From an uncultured Lachnospiraceae bacterium (GTDB lineage: Bacteria > Bacillota > Clostridia > Lachnospirales > Lachnospiraceae), in NCBI GenBank assembly GCA_910585295.1, contig CAJUDE010000027.1, forward strand, positions 33,861-97,860: a DNA stretch of 64,000 nt, in the 5' to 3' direction. Positions 8,524 through 17,341 of this stretch are shown here, piece after piece; the stretch's first letter is position 1, and each line of letters starts with the position of its first letter. A model generated the notes under the pieces. That model searched no databases. It saw only the letters and a list, made by a program, of their open reading frames with translations, and was not told the DNA's origin. Made by a program: the position numbers and the translations under genes.

Positions 8524-9555
8524 CTACCTTGTCAGGAATGACTCCCCATTGTCCAACCGCTTCCTCCAATAATCCAGCAAATCATGCATTGTCTGACTAA
8601 AAGGTATTTCAGGCTTCCAACCAGTGTGGCGCATAAACTTTCTGCAGTCTGGCACCTGCAGGTCTGCATCAATAGGCCGCAGCCGTCCTTGGTCAACCTC
8701 TACCCTAATTTGCCCTTTTTTATCTGAAAAGGACAATAATGCCTCTAAGGTGTCACCCACCCTGCATGAATACGTCCCGCCAATATTATAATACTCCCCT
8801 GCAATTGGGTTTTCAGTAACCAGCATATAATATGCACGGACGGCATCCCGTACATCTGCATAGGTGCGCAAGGAATCCAAGTTTCCTACCTTTACCACAG
8901 GCTCAATCAACCCTCTTTCAATCATTGCTATCTGTTTCGCAAACGTTGACTCATGGAATACATCCCCCCGCCTAGGGCCAGTATGGGTAAACATCCGGGT
9001 AGTTAGGACTGCCATCCCATATGCTTGGGCATAATACCTGCCCAGCAAATCCGTACCCACTTTTGAAATGGCATATGGGGACGCCGGATGGAATGGGCAT
9101 TCCTCATGGATGCCTGCCTCTGGCTTCTTATCTGGCGGGATCTTTCCAAACACCTCACTGGATGCGCAGACATGGATAATTGGCACATATGCTGCATCAT
9201 TCTCCATTTCCAAATGGATTGCTTCCAAAAGCCTGCATGTACCCAATATATTAGTATTCAATGTATCTATTGGAGCTGTAAAGCTAGTCAGCGGGTAGCT
9301 TTGCGCCGCTAAATGGAACACATAATCTGGCCTTACATTTTGAACCACATGGATTAAGGACATTTCATCATTCAAATCCGCATATTCAAAAAAAAGGCGG
9401 TCTTTCCTGTTTGCCCGCTCTAACAGATGGGACACATTATCTAAAGGGCTTCTCCAACGGCATACACCATAAATATCCCAATCGGTATGCCCTAAAAGGA
9501 AATCACACAAATGGGAACCAACCATGCCTGTAACCCCTGTAATCAATGCCTTCAT
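8524..9555 (-). CDS. GDP-mannose/GDP-heptose 4,6-dehydratase (Gmd/DmhA/WcbK-like)
   Basis: 343-aa extended SDR with N-terminal ITGVTGMVGSHL nucleotide-binding motif, catalytic ASSEVFG and YAISK, and the GDP-sugar features TRMFTHTGPRRGDVF and RLRPIDADLQ. It makes a 4-keto-6-deoxy GDP-sugar. The family includes Gmd (GDP-mannose) and DmhA/WcbK (GDP-D-glycero-D-manno-heptose). The nearby HddA and HddC genes favour the heptose substrate by context only. Start ATG at 9555, 3 bp after the Fcl-like gene. Confidence 0.88.
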   Translation of the reverse strand: MKALITGVTGMVGSHLCDFLLGHTDWDIYGVCRWRSPLDNVSHLLERANRKDRLFFEYADLNDEMSLIHVVQNVRPDYVFHLAAQSYPLTSFTAPIDTLNTNILGTCRLLEAIHLEMENDAAYVPIIHVCASSEVFGKIPPDKKPEAGIHEECPFHPASPYAISKVGTDLLGRYYAQAYGMAVLTTRMFTHTGPRRGDVFHESTFAKQIAMIERGLIEPVVKVGNLDSLRTYADVRDAVRAYYMLVTENPIAGEYYNIGGTYSCRVGDTLEALLSFSDKKGQIRVEVDQGRLRPIDADLQVPDCRKFMRHTGWKPEIPFSQTMHDLLDYWRKRLDNGESFLTR

Positions 9556-9558
9556 ATT

Positions 9559-10509
9559 TTAATTTCCCTCTCTAAGATATTTTTCTTCGTTTGCCAGGAA
9601 ATCCTGGTATGTCTTTTGGATTCCCTCTGCAAAGCTAACGGTTGGCTTCCACCCCAATGCAAATATTTTGGAAGAATCCAATAACTTCCGCGGGGCGCCG
9701 TCCGGCTTGCCCAAATCATTTACAACCTTGCCTTGAAAACCAACCACATCGCATACAATTTGTGTCAGTTCCCGAATTGTATACTCCGTCCCTGTCCCCA
9801 CGTTAATGCATTCATCCCCTGTATAATGCCCCATCAAAAAAACACAAGCGCTGGCAATATCATCAATATAAATAAATTCCCGCACTGGCAGCCCCGTCCC
9901 CCACATCACAATAGATTCCGCATGGTTCTTTTTGGCTTCATGGGCTTTGCGAATTAAGGCTGGGACTACATGGGAACTTTCCAAGCCAAAATGGTCGCCA
10001 GGCCCGTATGCATTGCATGGCATGCAAGAAATAAACTCTGTCCCATACTGCTTGTTATAGTACTCACACAGCTTTAAGCCTGCGATCTTTGCAACTGCAT
10101 AGGCCTCATTTGTTTTTTCTAAGGCTCCGCTGAGCAACGCCCCTTCTTGGATAGGCTGTTCGGCAAATTTAGGATAGATACATCCGCTCCCCATATAGAG
10201 CAATTTTTTTACGCCAGCTAAATAGGACGAATGGATAACATTCATAGACATTGCCAAATTATCGTACAAAAACTTGCCTGGCAACGTATCATTAATCAGC
10301 ACCCCGCCCACTGTGGCTGCCGCCATAAAAACATATTCTGGTTTTTCTTTTTGTATAAATGCCTCTGTATCTTTCTGGTTCCGCAAATCCAATTCCTTAT
10401 GGGAGGCCAGGCATAAATTATTGTAGCCCTTGCTCGCTAATTTCCGCACGATAGCTGAGCCAACTAACCCGGTATGCCCTGCAACAAAAATTTTTGCATC
10501 TTTTTCCAT
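9559..10509 (-). CDS. GDP-L-fucose synthase-like epimerase/reductase (Fcl-like)
   Basis: 316-aa SDR with AGHTGLVGSAI, the Fcl cysteine in GSGCIYP, YAVAK catalytic pair, CMPCNAYGPGDHF and the Fcl histidine region ESSHVVPALI. These match the Fcl/WcaG family, which epimerises C3/C5 and reduces C4 of GDP-4-keto-6-deoxymannose. With a heptose dehydratase next door it could act on the 6-deoxy-heptose analogue, as Campylobacter and Yersinia homologues do. RBS GAGAGGTAAGGA lies directly before the ATG. It is tightly packed between the dehydratase and another epimerase gene. Confidence 0.85.
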   Translation of the reverse strand: MEKDAKIFVAGHTGLVGSAIVRKLASKGYNNLCLASHKELDLRNQKDTEAFIQKEKPEYVFMAAATVGGVLINDTLPGKFLYDNLAMSMNVIHSSYLAGVKKLLYMGSGCIYPKFAEQPIQEGALLSGALEKTNEAYAVAKIAGLKLCEYYNKQYGTEFISCMPCNAYGPGDHFGLESSHVVPALIRKAHEAKKNHAESIVMWGTGLPVREFIYIDDIASACVFLMGHYTGDECINVGTGTEYTIRELTQIVCDVVGFQGKVVNDLGKPDGAPRKLLDSSKIFALGWKPTVSFAEGIQKTYQDFLANEEKYLREGN

Positions 10510-10512
10510 TCC

Positions 10513-11565
10513 TTACCTCTCTTGTGAACCATCCGCATTTTGATATACATACTGCCCTTGCATCCATTGAATCGTGCGTTCCACCCCTTGCCCTAACGGC
10601 ACAAACGTAGTTTTGCCAAATTCTTTTTCCAACTTGCTAATATCCAGCCGCTCCAAAGGAGCCGCCCCAAGCACGCCATTTTTCCCATCCTTTGGGACTG
10701 TGACTGGAACCCCAAGCACTTTACCAATCTTTTGGGCTAATTCTAAAATTGTAACCTTTTCCTTTCCGCCCACATTATAGACAGGCTCTTTGCCAAATAA
10801 TAATATATTCCACATAATCTCTACTGCATCCGCCACATAACAATAGATCCTTTCCGCACACCCTTGGTCCAGCAACGCAATATTTCCCCTTAGCCCTTTT
10901 TCTATAAATACGCACATTGCCCTTTCATCGCCTTGCCTCACTCCTGGGCCATAGGTAAAAGAAAGCCTTGCCGCCTTTGCTTCCACTCCTTTTTTTCGAT
11001 AGGCAAAGCAAATTGCTTCCCCACAACGCTTCCCTTCAATATAGCCTGCCCTGGGATGTAGCGTAGTCGTAACCCCAGCATCCGACTCATAATAAGTTTC
11101 CTTTTGCAGGCCGTTATAAATAATACTGGAACTGATAAACAAGAATTTCCCATGCTCCTTTATCTTTTCCAACAACGTAAAGGTGGCTGCAGTATTAATT
11201 TTTAAAGTCTTATCATCATTCGCGATATATTTTGCAGGCTGCCCATAGCCCGCGCCATGGATAATATAATCACATTCCGGCAAGCTATTTGCAAACCCGT
11301 CCTCACACAAATCCCCTTGCCACAACTCTATCCATGGATAGGTTGAAAAAATCTGTAAGTATTCCGGCAGTTGGTTTTTGCACACAATATGCACCTTCTT
11401 TATTTGCAGGCCCCTTGCCATACATTCTTTTAAAGAATAAAGAAAATATGTCCCAATCAAGCCGCTTGCCCCGGTAATTAAAATTTCTTTCCCGCTTAAC
11501 TCTGATAAATCCACCCGGGAGGCAATATCTTTAGCATCCTCCTCAATAATCCTATTTTTTTCCAC
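10513..11565 (-). CDS. NAD-dependent epimerase/dehydratase family protein
   Basis: 350-aa extended SDR related to UDP-glucuronate decarboxylase/epimerases. It has an N-terminal helix of about 25 residues, then ITGASGLIGTYF for NAD(P), FISSSIIYNG, and a YIEGK catalytic pair. The C-terminal substrate region includes YNVGGKEKVTI. It starts at GTG with GGGGG upstream. It is one of three unassigned SDR enzymes in the operon; the substrate is unknown but an NDP-sugar is likely. Confidence 0.75.
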   Translation of the reverse strand: MEKNRIIEEDAKDIASRVDLSELSGKEILITGASGLIGTYFLYSLKECMARGLQIKKVHIVCKNQLPEYLQIFSTYPWIELWQGDLCEDGFANSLPECDYIIHGAGYGQPAKYIANDDKTLKINTAATFTLLEKIKEHGKFLFISSSIIYNGLQKETYYESDAGVTTTLHPRAGYIEGKRCGEAICFAYRKKGVEAKAARLSFTYGPGVRQGDERAMCVFIEKGLRGNIALLDQGCAERIYCYVADAVEIMWNILLFGKEPVYNVGGKEKVTILELAQKIGKVLGVPVTVPKDGKNGVLGAAPLERLDISKLEKEFGKTTFVPLGQGVERTIQWMQGQYVYQNADGSQER

Positions 11566-11584
11566 TATAAGCCCCCATTTTTCC

Positions 11585-12412
11585 CTATATTTTTTCTAAT
11601 TTCATAAACGCGTCCCGAACTGCTTCTCCTTTTGGCATATATCCATGCATTAGAGGCTTATTGCTCAAATAACTTAGCCCTTTGCCTTTTACTGTATTGG
11701 CTATGACACAGACGGGCTTAGAGGCCTGCCTTGCGCGCACGCCTTCCAAAGCCTTTAGGATCTCTTCATATGAATGGCCATTTACAACTTTTGTGTCCCA
11801 TTTGCAGCTCTCCCATTTATCCCGAAACGGCTCAAGCTCACACATATTTTCAGTAAAATCAGAACACCCCAAATAGTTCCGGTCAACAATAACAACCAAA
11901 TTATTCAGCTTGTTATGGCCTGCAAAAAGCATCGCCTCCCAGATAGAGCCTTCATAACACTCCGCATCGCCCAGCAAGCAGAAGGTCAGCCAGCTTTCCC
12001 TGTTTAGCTTTGCCCCTAATGCCAGGCCTGCCGCCATGCCAAGGCCAATTCCCAGCGAACCTCCGTAAAACTCGAATCCAGGATAAAACAACCCCCTGCA
12101 TTTAGAACAGTCTCCCCCCACCTTAATGGTATCCCGAACCTCATCTGCACTTAGTATGCCTAGGTCTTCAAAAATAGGGAAAAGCATCCCTGCACCATGG
12201 CCTTTACTTACTACAAGGCGGTCCCGGGTGCTGCTGCCTGCATTTTGCGCGTTAAAATCCATCACACGATAGAACAATGCAATCAACAATTCTGTTTCTG
12301 AAAAAGCGGTTGTTAAATGCCCATACCCTAATTCCGTAAATATTTCAAGAAACCTTTTTCTTATCTGATATGATTTTTCATATAGCCCTTCATATAATTG
12401 GTCCATTCTCAT
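11585..12412 (-). CDS. Transketolase-like protein, N-terminal (ThDP-binding) subunit
   Basis: 275 aa equal to the first half of transketolase: RLVVSKGHGAGML, LGIGLGMAAGLALG and the ThDP/Mg motif LLGDAECYEGSIWEA followed by IVDRNYLG. It needs the partner encoded immediately upstream, with which it shares an ATGA overlap (12409-12412). Split transketolases in sugar clusters either supply sedoheptulose-7-phosphate, which fits the heptose genes here, or transfer two-carbon units onto keto sugars. Neither is proven. In most split pairs the N-half gene comes first; here it is second. Confidence 0.8.
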   Translation of the reverse strand: MRMDQLYEGLYEKSYQIRKRFLEIFTELGYGHLTTAFSETELLIALFYRVMDFNAQNAGSSTRDRLVVSKGHGAGMLFPIFEDLGILSADEVRDTIKVGGDCSKCRGLFYPGFEFYGGSLGIGLGMAAGLALGAKLNRESWLTFCLLGDAECYEGSIWEAMLFAGHNKLNNLVVIVDRNYLGCSDFTENMCELEPFRDKWESCKWDTKVVNGHSYEEILKALEGVRARQASKPVCVIANTVKGKGLSYLSNKPLMHGYMPKGEAVRDAFMKLEKI

Positions 12413-13317
12413 TCTCCATTAACCTCATGCACATATCTCTCTATTTCCGCGATAGTTAACCCTTGCTCATGGAAAACCATTTCACGGTTGACATAGCGTT
12501 CAGGGTACCCCTGGCAAAACCTTAACCCAAATCGTTTTACAGGGACAGCTACATTAAAATCACTTAAAATTTCTAATACCATGCTCCCTATCCCGCCAGG
12601 AAGCACCCCATCTTCCACCGTAATAACCTGCTTACAGCCATTGAGTTCTTTTACAAACTCTTCTTCCTGTATTGGAAGGGAAAAGCAATCTATTATTTTA
12701 GCTGGCACCTTACTTTTCATAAGGTTATGGGCCATAATCCCACTTGATACAATCACAACTTTGCAGTTTTGGTTCTTTGTGGCAAAACCCTTTTCACAGC
12801 AAATATCGCTCTCAGAATACAAACTTCCCTCAATAAACTTATCAAACTGCACATAACGGGGCTTGGGGTTTTCCACAATTTCCCTCAACAGTTTTCTGAT
12901 GGTTATTTCATCTGATGGGTTCAAGATTTGGACATTCTTCAATGTCCTTAAAACAGCAATATTCTCTATTGGCATATGGGTATATCCTGCATCTGCTGAA
13001 CATGTCCCAGCGTTCAAAGCCGTCAACGTAATTGGAATCTGCAAAGATGCCATAAGGTTCCTTACCTGGTCAAATGCACGCGTCACTGGAAAAGGGTTCA
13101 ATCCATAGGCAACCACTTTCTTCCCTGCCAACTGCAATCCAGAAGCCACTGCAATAAGGTTCTGCTCCGCAATCCCTACATTGATAAAACGGTTGGGAAA
13201 ATCTTTTCTAAAACAATCCAGGCTTGGCGCCCCAAGGTCGGAGCTTACAACCACAATATCTTCCCCCTCTTTTACTAATTGGTAAATCCCATGGAAAAAA
13301 ACATCCCTTATTTTCAT
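12409..13317 (-). CDS. Transketolase-like protein, C-terminal (pyrimidine-binding) subunit
   Basis: 302 aa with the transketolase pyrimidine-binding region (FINVGIAEQNLIAVASGLQ, including the catalytic glutamate in GIAEQN), SADAGYTHMPIENIAVLR, and a C-terminal transketolase_C domain ending near ITVEDGVLPGGIGSMV. It forms the heterodimeric partner of the downstream N-half. It begins 3 bp after the NUDIX gene. Deoxyxylulose-5-phosphate synthase is excluded by the split architecture and short length. Confidence 0.8.
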   Translation of the reverse strand: MKIRDVFFHGIYQLVKEGEDIVVVSSDLGAPSLDCFRKDFPNRFINVGIAEQNLIAVASGLQLAGKKVVAYGLNPFPVTRAFDQVRNLMASLQIPITLTALNAGTCSADAGYTHMPIENIAVLRTLKNVQILNPSDEITIRKLLREIVENPKPRYVQFDKFIEGSLYSESDICCEKGFATKNQNCKVVIVSSGIMAHNLMKSKVPAKIIDCFSLPIQEEEFVKELNGCKQVITVEDGVLPGGIGSMVLEILSDFNVAVPVKRFGLRFCQGYPERYVNREMVFHEQGLTIAEIERYVHEVNGE

Positions 13318-13320
13318 ACA

Positions 13321-13854
13321 CTATTTCTCCTTGAACTGCTGTTGATACAAATGCCATGCCGCAATCCCGACCATATGGTCAAATTCAAGATTTTTTATCA
13401 TCTCAATAAATTTTGCTTTTGGCACTTCCATTACCTCTATCATCTCTGTCTTATCCAATTCCTGCCCTCTCTTTTGCCCGCATACCGCGGCATAAAGATA
13501 GGCGACTGCAGTAGATGTCCCTTGGGAAACAGGGCATTTCCCAAGATATTCCATCCTTTCTGGAAGATACCCTGTTTCCTCAAGTAATTCCCTCCTAGCT
13601 GCAAATTCGGGCTTGCCATCCCCAATGCCGCCTGCTGGCAATTCATAAAACCATTGATTAAAACTATGCCTGTACTGCCTGAGCAGCACAATGCTGTCCC
13701 CAATGATTGGCAATATGCAAACACAATCTTCTACTTTCTCATAAGAATAAGGATATTTGGTTCCGTCTATTTCTATGGTATCTTTTACTATGGTAAACCT
13801 TCCAATCTCGTATTCCTGATGGCTAGTCACTTTGTATGGGCGTTTTTTATCCAT
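13321..13854 (-). CDS. NUDIX hydrolase (ADP-ribose/ADP-sugar pyrophosphatase-like)
   Basis: 177 aa. A recognisable Nudix box (GDGKPEFAARRELLEETGY, with the REx2EEx2 core intact) is preceded by beta-strand residues LLRQYRHSFNQWFYELPAGG typical of ADP-sugar pyrophosphatases. It would hydrolyse a nucleoside diphosphate-sugar or a related diphosphate. RBS AGGAG precedes the ATG. In this operon it may recycle or proof-read NDP-sugars. Confidence 0.82.
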   Translation of the reverse strand: MDKKRPYKVTSHQEYEIGRFTIVKDTIEIDGTKYPYSYEKVEDCVCILPIIGDSIVLLRQYRHSFNQWFYELPAGGIGDGKPEFAARRELLEETGYLPERMEYLGKCPVSQGTSTAVAYLYAAVCGQKRGQELDKTEMIEVMEVPKAKFIEMIKNLEFDHMVGIAAWHLYQQQFKEK

Positions 13855-13874
13855 ATAGCGCTCCTAACGTCTGC

Positions 13875-15341
13875 TTATGCTTCCAATAATTTCCTCTTCA
13901 ACTTATTCTTAACCATTGCCTTAATTTCCTGCACAGCCCCTTCCCCAAATTTCTGCTGTACGTTCTCAAAGAACCTGCTATTCCCCTCAAAAAAAGCATT
14001 GAACGCCCAGTCCCTATATTCCAGAACTTGGGTTGGGGATAAATATTTGGTTCCTTTTGGCGTGCATTCATAGCTATACTGTGCATATGCATTCCAGTCA
14101 TTTGGCAGATGCTCCCCTTTTGCAACATACTCATCGTATAATTTAGAGCCTGGGTATGGCATAGTCACATAGAAATTAATCCATTCCGGATTGATTTCCC
14201 TGCAGAGTTCAAAACTTGCCCTCATATCTTCTATATCATCGTCTGGCAGCCCAAACATAAAATCTGTCAGCACATAGATGCCTGCATCTTGTGTCATTTT
14301 TACAACACGCTTTACCTTTTCATTGTCAAACTGCCCCTTTGCAACGCCATTTAGGGATTTTATGCTTCCGCTTTCCACCCCAAAGGCCAGCCAGCGTATG
14401 CCTGCTTTCCTTAATTTTTCCAATAACTTTTGATTTACCGTATCAATCCTGGCATATCCCCAAATATTTAAATCATAATTCCTTTCTATCAAACGGTCGC
14501 ATAACTCATTGACATACTCTTCATTCAGCACAAAGCATTCATCCATCATTTTTATGTACTTTACATGATACTTGTTTACTAATAAATCAATTTCTGACAT
14601 CACCTTGCTTACGTCAATAAACCTTACCTTTTTTAAGCCAAACAGTGCGGAAATTGCGCAAAATGTACAGCTAAATGGGCATCCAAGGGAAGTCGCAAGC
14701 ACAGCGTACCTCCCTTTTGCCTTCTCCCTGCTTTCCCCAAACAAGTGCCAGTTGTGCGGCATATAGCGTTCCATTGGCAGCAAGTCCCATGCTGGTGCAG
14801 GCACATCGGCAATATCTGCAATATTAAGCCTTCCATTCCCTACAACCTTGTTATTTTCTTTATAATACAGCCCATCTATACTGCCCCAGTCAGCAGCGCC
14901 TTCTTTCACTCCTTTTGTAAGTTGGGCTACTGCCCTAAGCCCTTCCCCTTTAATCAGGTAGTCAATCTCCTCTTCCTCCATGGTCCTTTGGGGCAATGCC
15001 GATGGGTGCAGCCCCCACATAAAAATGGGAATATCTTTATCCGCATTTTTTATTGCCTTACATACCAGCCCTGCCCCCTTCATTTTCTGGGTAGATGCCG
15101 AAAGGTTGCTCCCAGTTACAATCAGCCCCACAATGGCAGGCCTTTTTTCCAGCACAAGGGAGGATACCTCCGCTGGGGAATAATCAAAAGCTTCCGCATC
15201 AATAATCCCGGCTTCCAGCCCTTCCTCTCTGGCATAAGAAGCAATCACCCCCGCCCAATAAGGGGGTTCACAAGCAACATATCTGTGGGTGTCCCCATAA
15301 ACTGCTTTCATATCATTTGAACGTATTAATAATAAATCCAT
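13875..15341 (-). CDS. Cobalamin-binding-domain radical SAM enzyme
   Basis: 488 aa. The N-terminal half has a cobalamin-binding-like Rossmann fold (AGVIASYAREEGLEAG, then WGLHPSALP). The radical SAM domain has the 4Fe-4S motif CPFSCTFC. The C-terminal 70 residues are basic and helical. Family members catalyse methyl transfer, ring rearrangements or cyclisation. In a sugar operon an unactivated-carbon methylation or deoxygenation is possible, but no function can be assigned. Start 15341 is chosen because GGGAGGA lies 6 bp upstream, overlapping the end of the preceding SDR gene. Confidence 0.8.
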   Translation of the reverse strand: MDLLLIRSNDMKAVYGDTHRYVACEPPYWAGVIASYAREEGLEAGIIDAEAFDYSPAEVSSLVLEKRPAIVGLIVTGSNLSASTQKMKGAGLVCKAIKNADKDIPIFMWGLHPSALPQRTMEEEEIDYLIKGEGLRAVAQLTKGVKEGAADWGSIDGLYYKENNKVVGNGRLNIADIADVPAPAWDLLPMERYMPHNWHLFGESREKAKGRYAVLATSLGCPFSCTFCAISALFGLKKVRFIDVSKVMSEIDLLVNKYHVKYIKMMDECFVLNEEYVNELCDRLIERNYDLNIWGYARIDTVNQKLLEKLRKAGIRWLAFGVESGSIKSLNGVAKGQFDNEKVKRVVKMTQDAGIYVLTDFMFGLPDDDIEDMRASFELCREINPEWINFYVTMPYPGSKLYDEYVAKGEHLPNDWNAYAQYSYECTPKGTKYLSPTQVLEYRDWAFNAFFEGNSRFFENVQQKFGEGAVQEIKAMVKNKLKRKLLEA

Positions 15342-15342
15342 G

Positions 15343-16296
15343 CTATATCCTCCCACTTTCCTGATACCATCGCAGCGTTTTTTTGATCCCTTCTTCCAAA
15401 CCTATCTTAGGTTTCCAGCCAAACAGGTTCTGCGCCTTCCCAGTATTAAATGACAGATGGGTCGGAATGGATGGCTGCCCTAGGTCATGCGAAATGCCTA
15501 ATTTTTTCCCAGACAATGCAATTACTTTTTCTACAACCTCATTTACCGAAAATGCATGCCCAAACCCAACATTGCACAGTTCAAACTTCCCTTCCTGCAG
15601 CCGGATTGCCCTCTCCACAAAGTCCACCACATCATCTACATACAATAAATCCCTTCCCTCTGTGCCTTCCCCCCATATCACAACTGTGTCCCCTTCTTTT
15701 GCATCCATCACCTTCCGAACAGTAGCGCCAAACATATGCGAATGTTCATAATCGTACTTATCGTATGGGCCATAAATATTGCTTTGCCTTAATACAGTAT
15801 ATTTTGTTGCAGAAATCCCCGCATAAAACTCACACATTTTCTCTATATATACTTTGGTCCATCCCACGCCAAAATATTGTGGGAGCAAGCCTATATTTGC
15901 ATTAAAGTCCGTCTCTTTTACAGGTATTCCTGACGGCTGGTACATAACACCGCAGCTAAAGAACACCACATGCCCCACATTCGCCTCATAGGCTGAGCGG
16001 AAAATCAAGGAATTCATGACTGCATTATCTGTAACATGGATATACGGCTGGGACACAATGTCTTTGGAACCAGACGTTGTGGCCGCTGCCTGGATAATTA
16101 TGTCCATACCCTGAACCACCTGGTCCACTTGGGCTTTTTCCCGCAAGTCTGCTTTTAGGAAAGTAATGTTTTTACAATCCCATGGCTCTTGCTGGTGATA
16201 TACGCCATACACCTGGCAGCCCTCTTTTTTGCTAAAATACGTTGCAATATTCCTGCCTATAAACCCCGTTGCCCCGCATACTAATATCTTTTTCAT
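15343..16296 (-). CDS. SDR-family NDP-sugar epimerase-like protein with altered catalytic Tyr
   Basis: 317 aa, extended SDR with VCGATGFIGRNI and C-terminal GWKPKIGLEEGIKKT. The active-site YxxxK is replaced by VGWTK: the residue four before the lysine is Val, though a Tyr occurs three residues earlier and another two after the lysine. The upstream strand FFSCGVMYQ replaces the usual Ser/Thr-rich segment. It resembles Fcl/colitose-synthase-like epimerases in overall length and in GEGTEGRDLLYVDDVVD. Whether oxidoreductase activity is retained is unclear. The ATG at 16296 follows ATAAGGCG. Confidence 0.72.
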   Translation of the reverse strand: MKKILVCGATGFIGRNIATYFSKKEGCQVYGVYHQQEPWDCKNITFLKADLREKAQVDQVVQGMDIIIQAAATTSGSKDIVSQPYIHVTDNAVMNSLIFRSAYEANVGHVVFFSCGVMYQPSGIPVKETDFNANIGLLPQYFGVGWTKVYIEKMCEFYAGISATKYTVLRQSNIYGPYDKYDYEHSHMFGATVRKVMDAKEGDTVVIWGEGTEGRDLLYVDDVVDFVERAIRLQEGKFELCNVGFGHAFSVNEVVEKVIALSGKKLGISHDLGQPSIPTHLSFNTGKAQNLFGWKPKIGLEEGIKKTLRWYQESGRI

Positions 16297-16313
16297 CGCC
16301 TTATCCCTTACTG

Positions 16314-17321
16314 TCAATTGATAATCATTTCTTTATCAGGCCTATAATAAATAATCTGGCTTCCAGAATCTTCAAACCCAAAAGGAACGCAAATATAATT
16401 TGCAAACCTCTTTATAAAGTTCTCCCTTTTAGAAGGCTCCACGAAGAATAACATAAAGCCCCCTCCCCCTGCCCCAAGAAGCTTCCCTCCGATTGCGCCT
16501 TGTTGTATCCCCATTTGATACATTTCATCAATCTGGCGGTCGCTTACCTTATCCGACAGAGCTTTCTTTTCTTTCCAGGTATCATTCAGCAATGCCCCAA
16601 ATTCACAGATATCCCTGCCACTGTCTAATATCTCAATTGCCTGCCTGACATATGCCTTCATCTTCCCTAAATTTGGATAGTGCGCCCCCAGCGTTTGTAT
16701 TTTGCTTTTCTCAATATTTTTTGCAAACCTTTGGAACCCTGTAAACACTAATAAAAGATGGTCGTTCAGATCCTTTAGCCTTTCTGGCGGAAGTGTCATT
16801 GGCCGAACCTCAATATCCCCATTTTCCTTAAACACTATATGGTTAAACCCACCATAAGCCGCTGCAGTCTGGTCTTGGGAGCCAACTGCCTCTTTAATAA
16901 AATCCTGTTCAATATGTATTGCCTGCATTGCCAATTCCTGTTTGGAGATAATCCTTCCATTCAGCCCATAAAGGGCATTGAGAAGCCCAACGGTAAAAGA
17001 AGAGCTTGACCCTATCCCGGAACGCGCTGGGATATCTGTATTGTAATGCAGGTCCAGCCCATAATCTAAATTCATATACCGCAATGTCTCACGGATGGCA
17101 GGATGTTCAATTTCATCTATATTGCTGACTTCTTCTGTCTTTGACCCATAGACAAAGCGGTCTTTATATTCCCAAAATGGCGGCATGCGCCGGCAGGTGA
17201 TGTACAAATATTTATCAATTGTTGTCGACAACACCTCTCCGCCAAATTTTTTATAATAATCTGGCAAATCCGTCCCGCCGCCAAAAAAAGAGATCCTCAA
17301 TGGGGTTCTTGTTATTATCAT
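16314..17321 (-). CDS. hddA: D-glycero-D-manno-heptose 7-phosphate kinase-like GHMP kinase (HddA)
   Basis: 335 aa, GHMP kinase fold: N-terminal TRTPLRISFFGGGTDLPDYY, ATP motif PARSGIGSSSSFTVG, C-terminal LLGAGGGGFMLFF. The opening motif is typical of HddA and of the kinase half of Fkp. It phosphorylates C1 of heptose-7-phosphate (or a related sugar), feeding the HddC-GmhB fusion at 5948. The start at 17321 has AGGAG 8 bp upstream. The alternative is a fucokinase-like role, but presence of GmhB and HddC favours heptose. Confidence 0.85.
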   Translation of the reverse strand: MIITRTPLRISFFGGGTDLPDYYKKFGGEVLSTTIDKYLYITCRRMPPFWEYKDRFVYGSKTEEVSNIDEIEHPAIRETLRYMNLDYGLDLHYNTDIPARSGIGSSSSFTVGLLNALYGLNGRIISKQELAMQAIHIEQDFIKEAVGSQDQTAAAYGGFNHIVFKENGDIEVRPMTLPPERLKDLNDHLLLVFTGFQRFAKNIEKSKIQTLGAHYPNLGKMKAYVRQAIEILDSGRDICEFGALLNDTWKEKKALSDKVSDRQIDEMYQMGIQQGAIGGKLLGAGGGGFMLFFVEPSKRENFIKRFANYICVPFGFEDSGSQIIYYRPDKEMIIN

Positions 17322-17341
17322 AATGCGTTCTCCTGCTTCAC

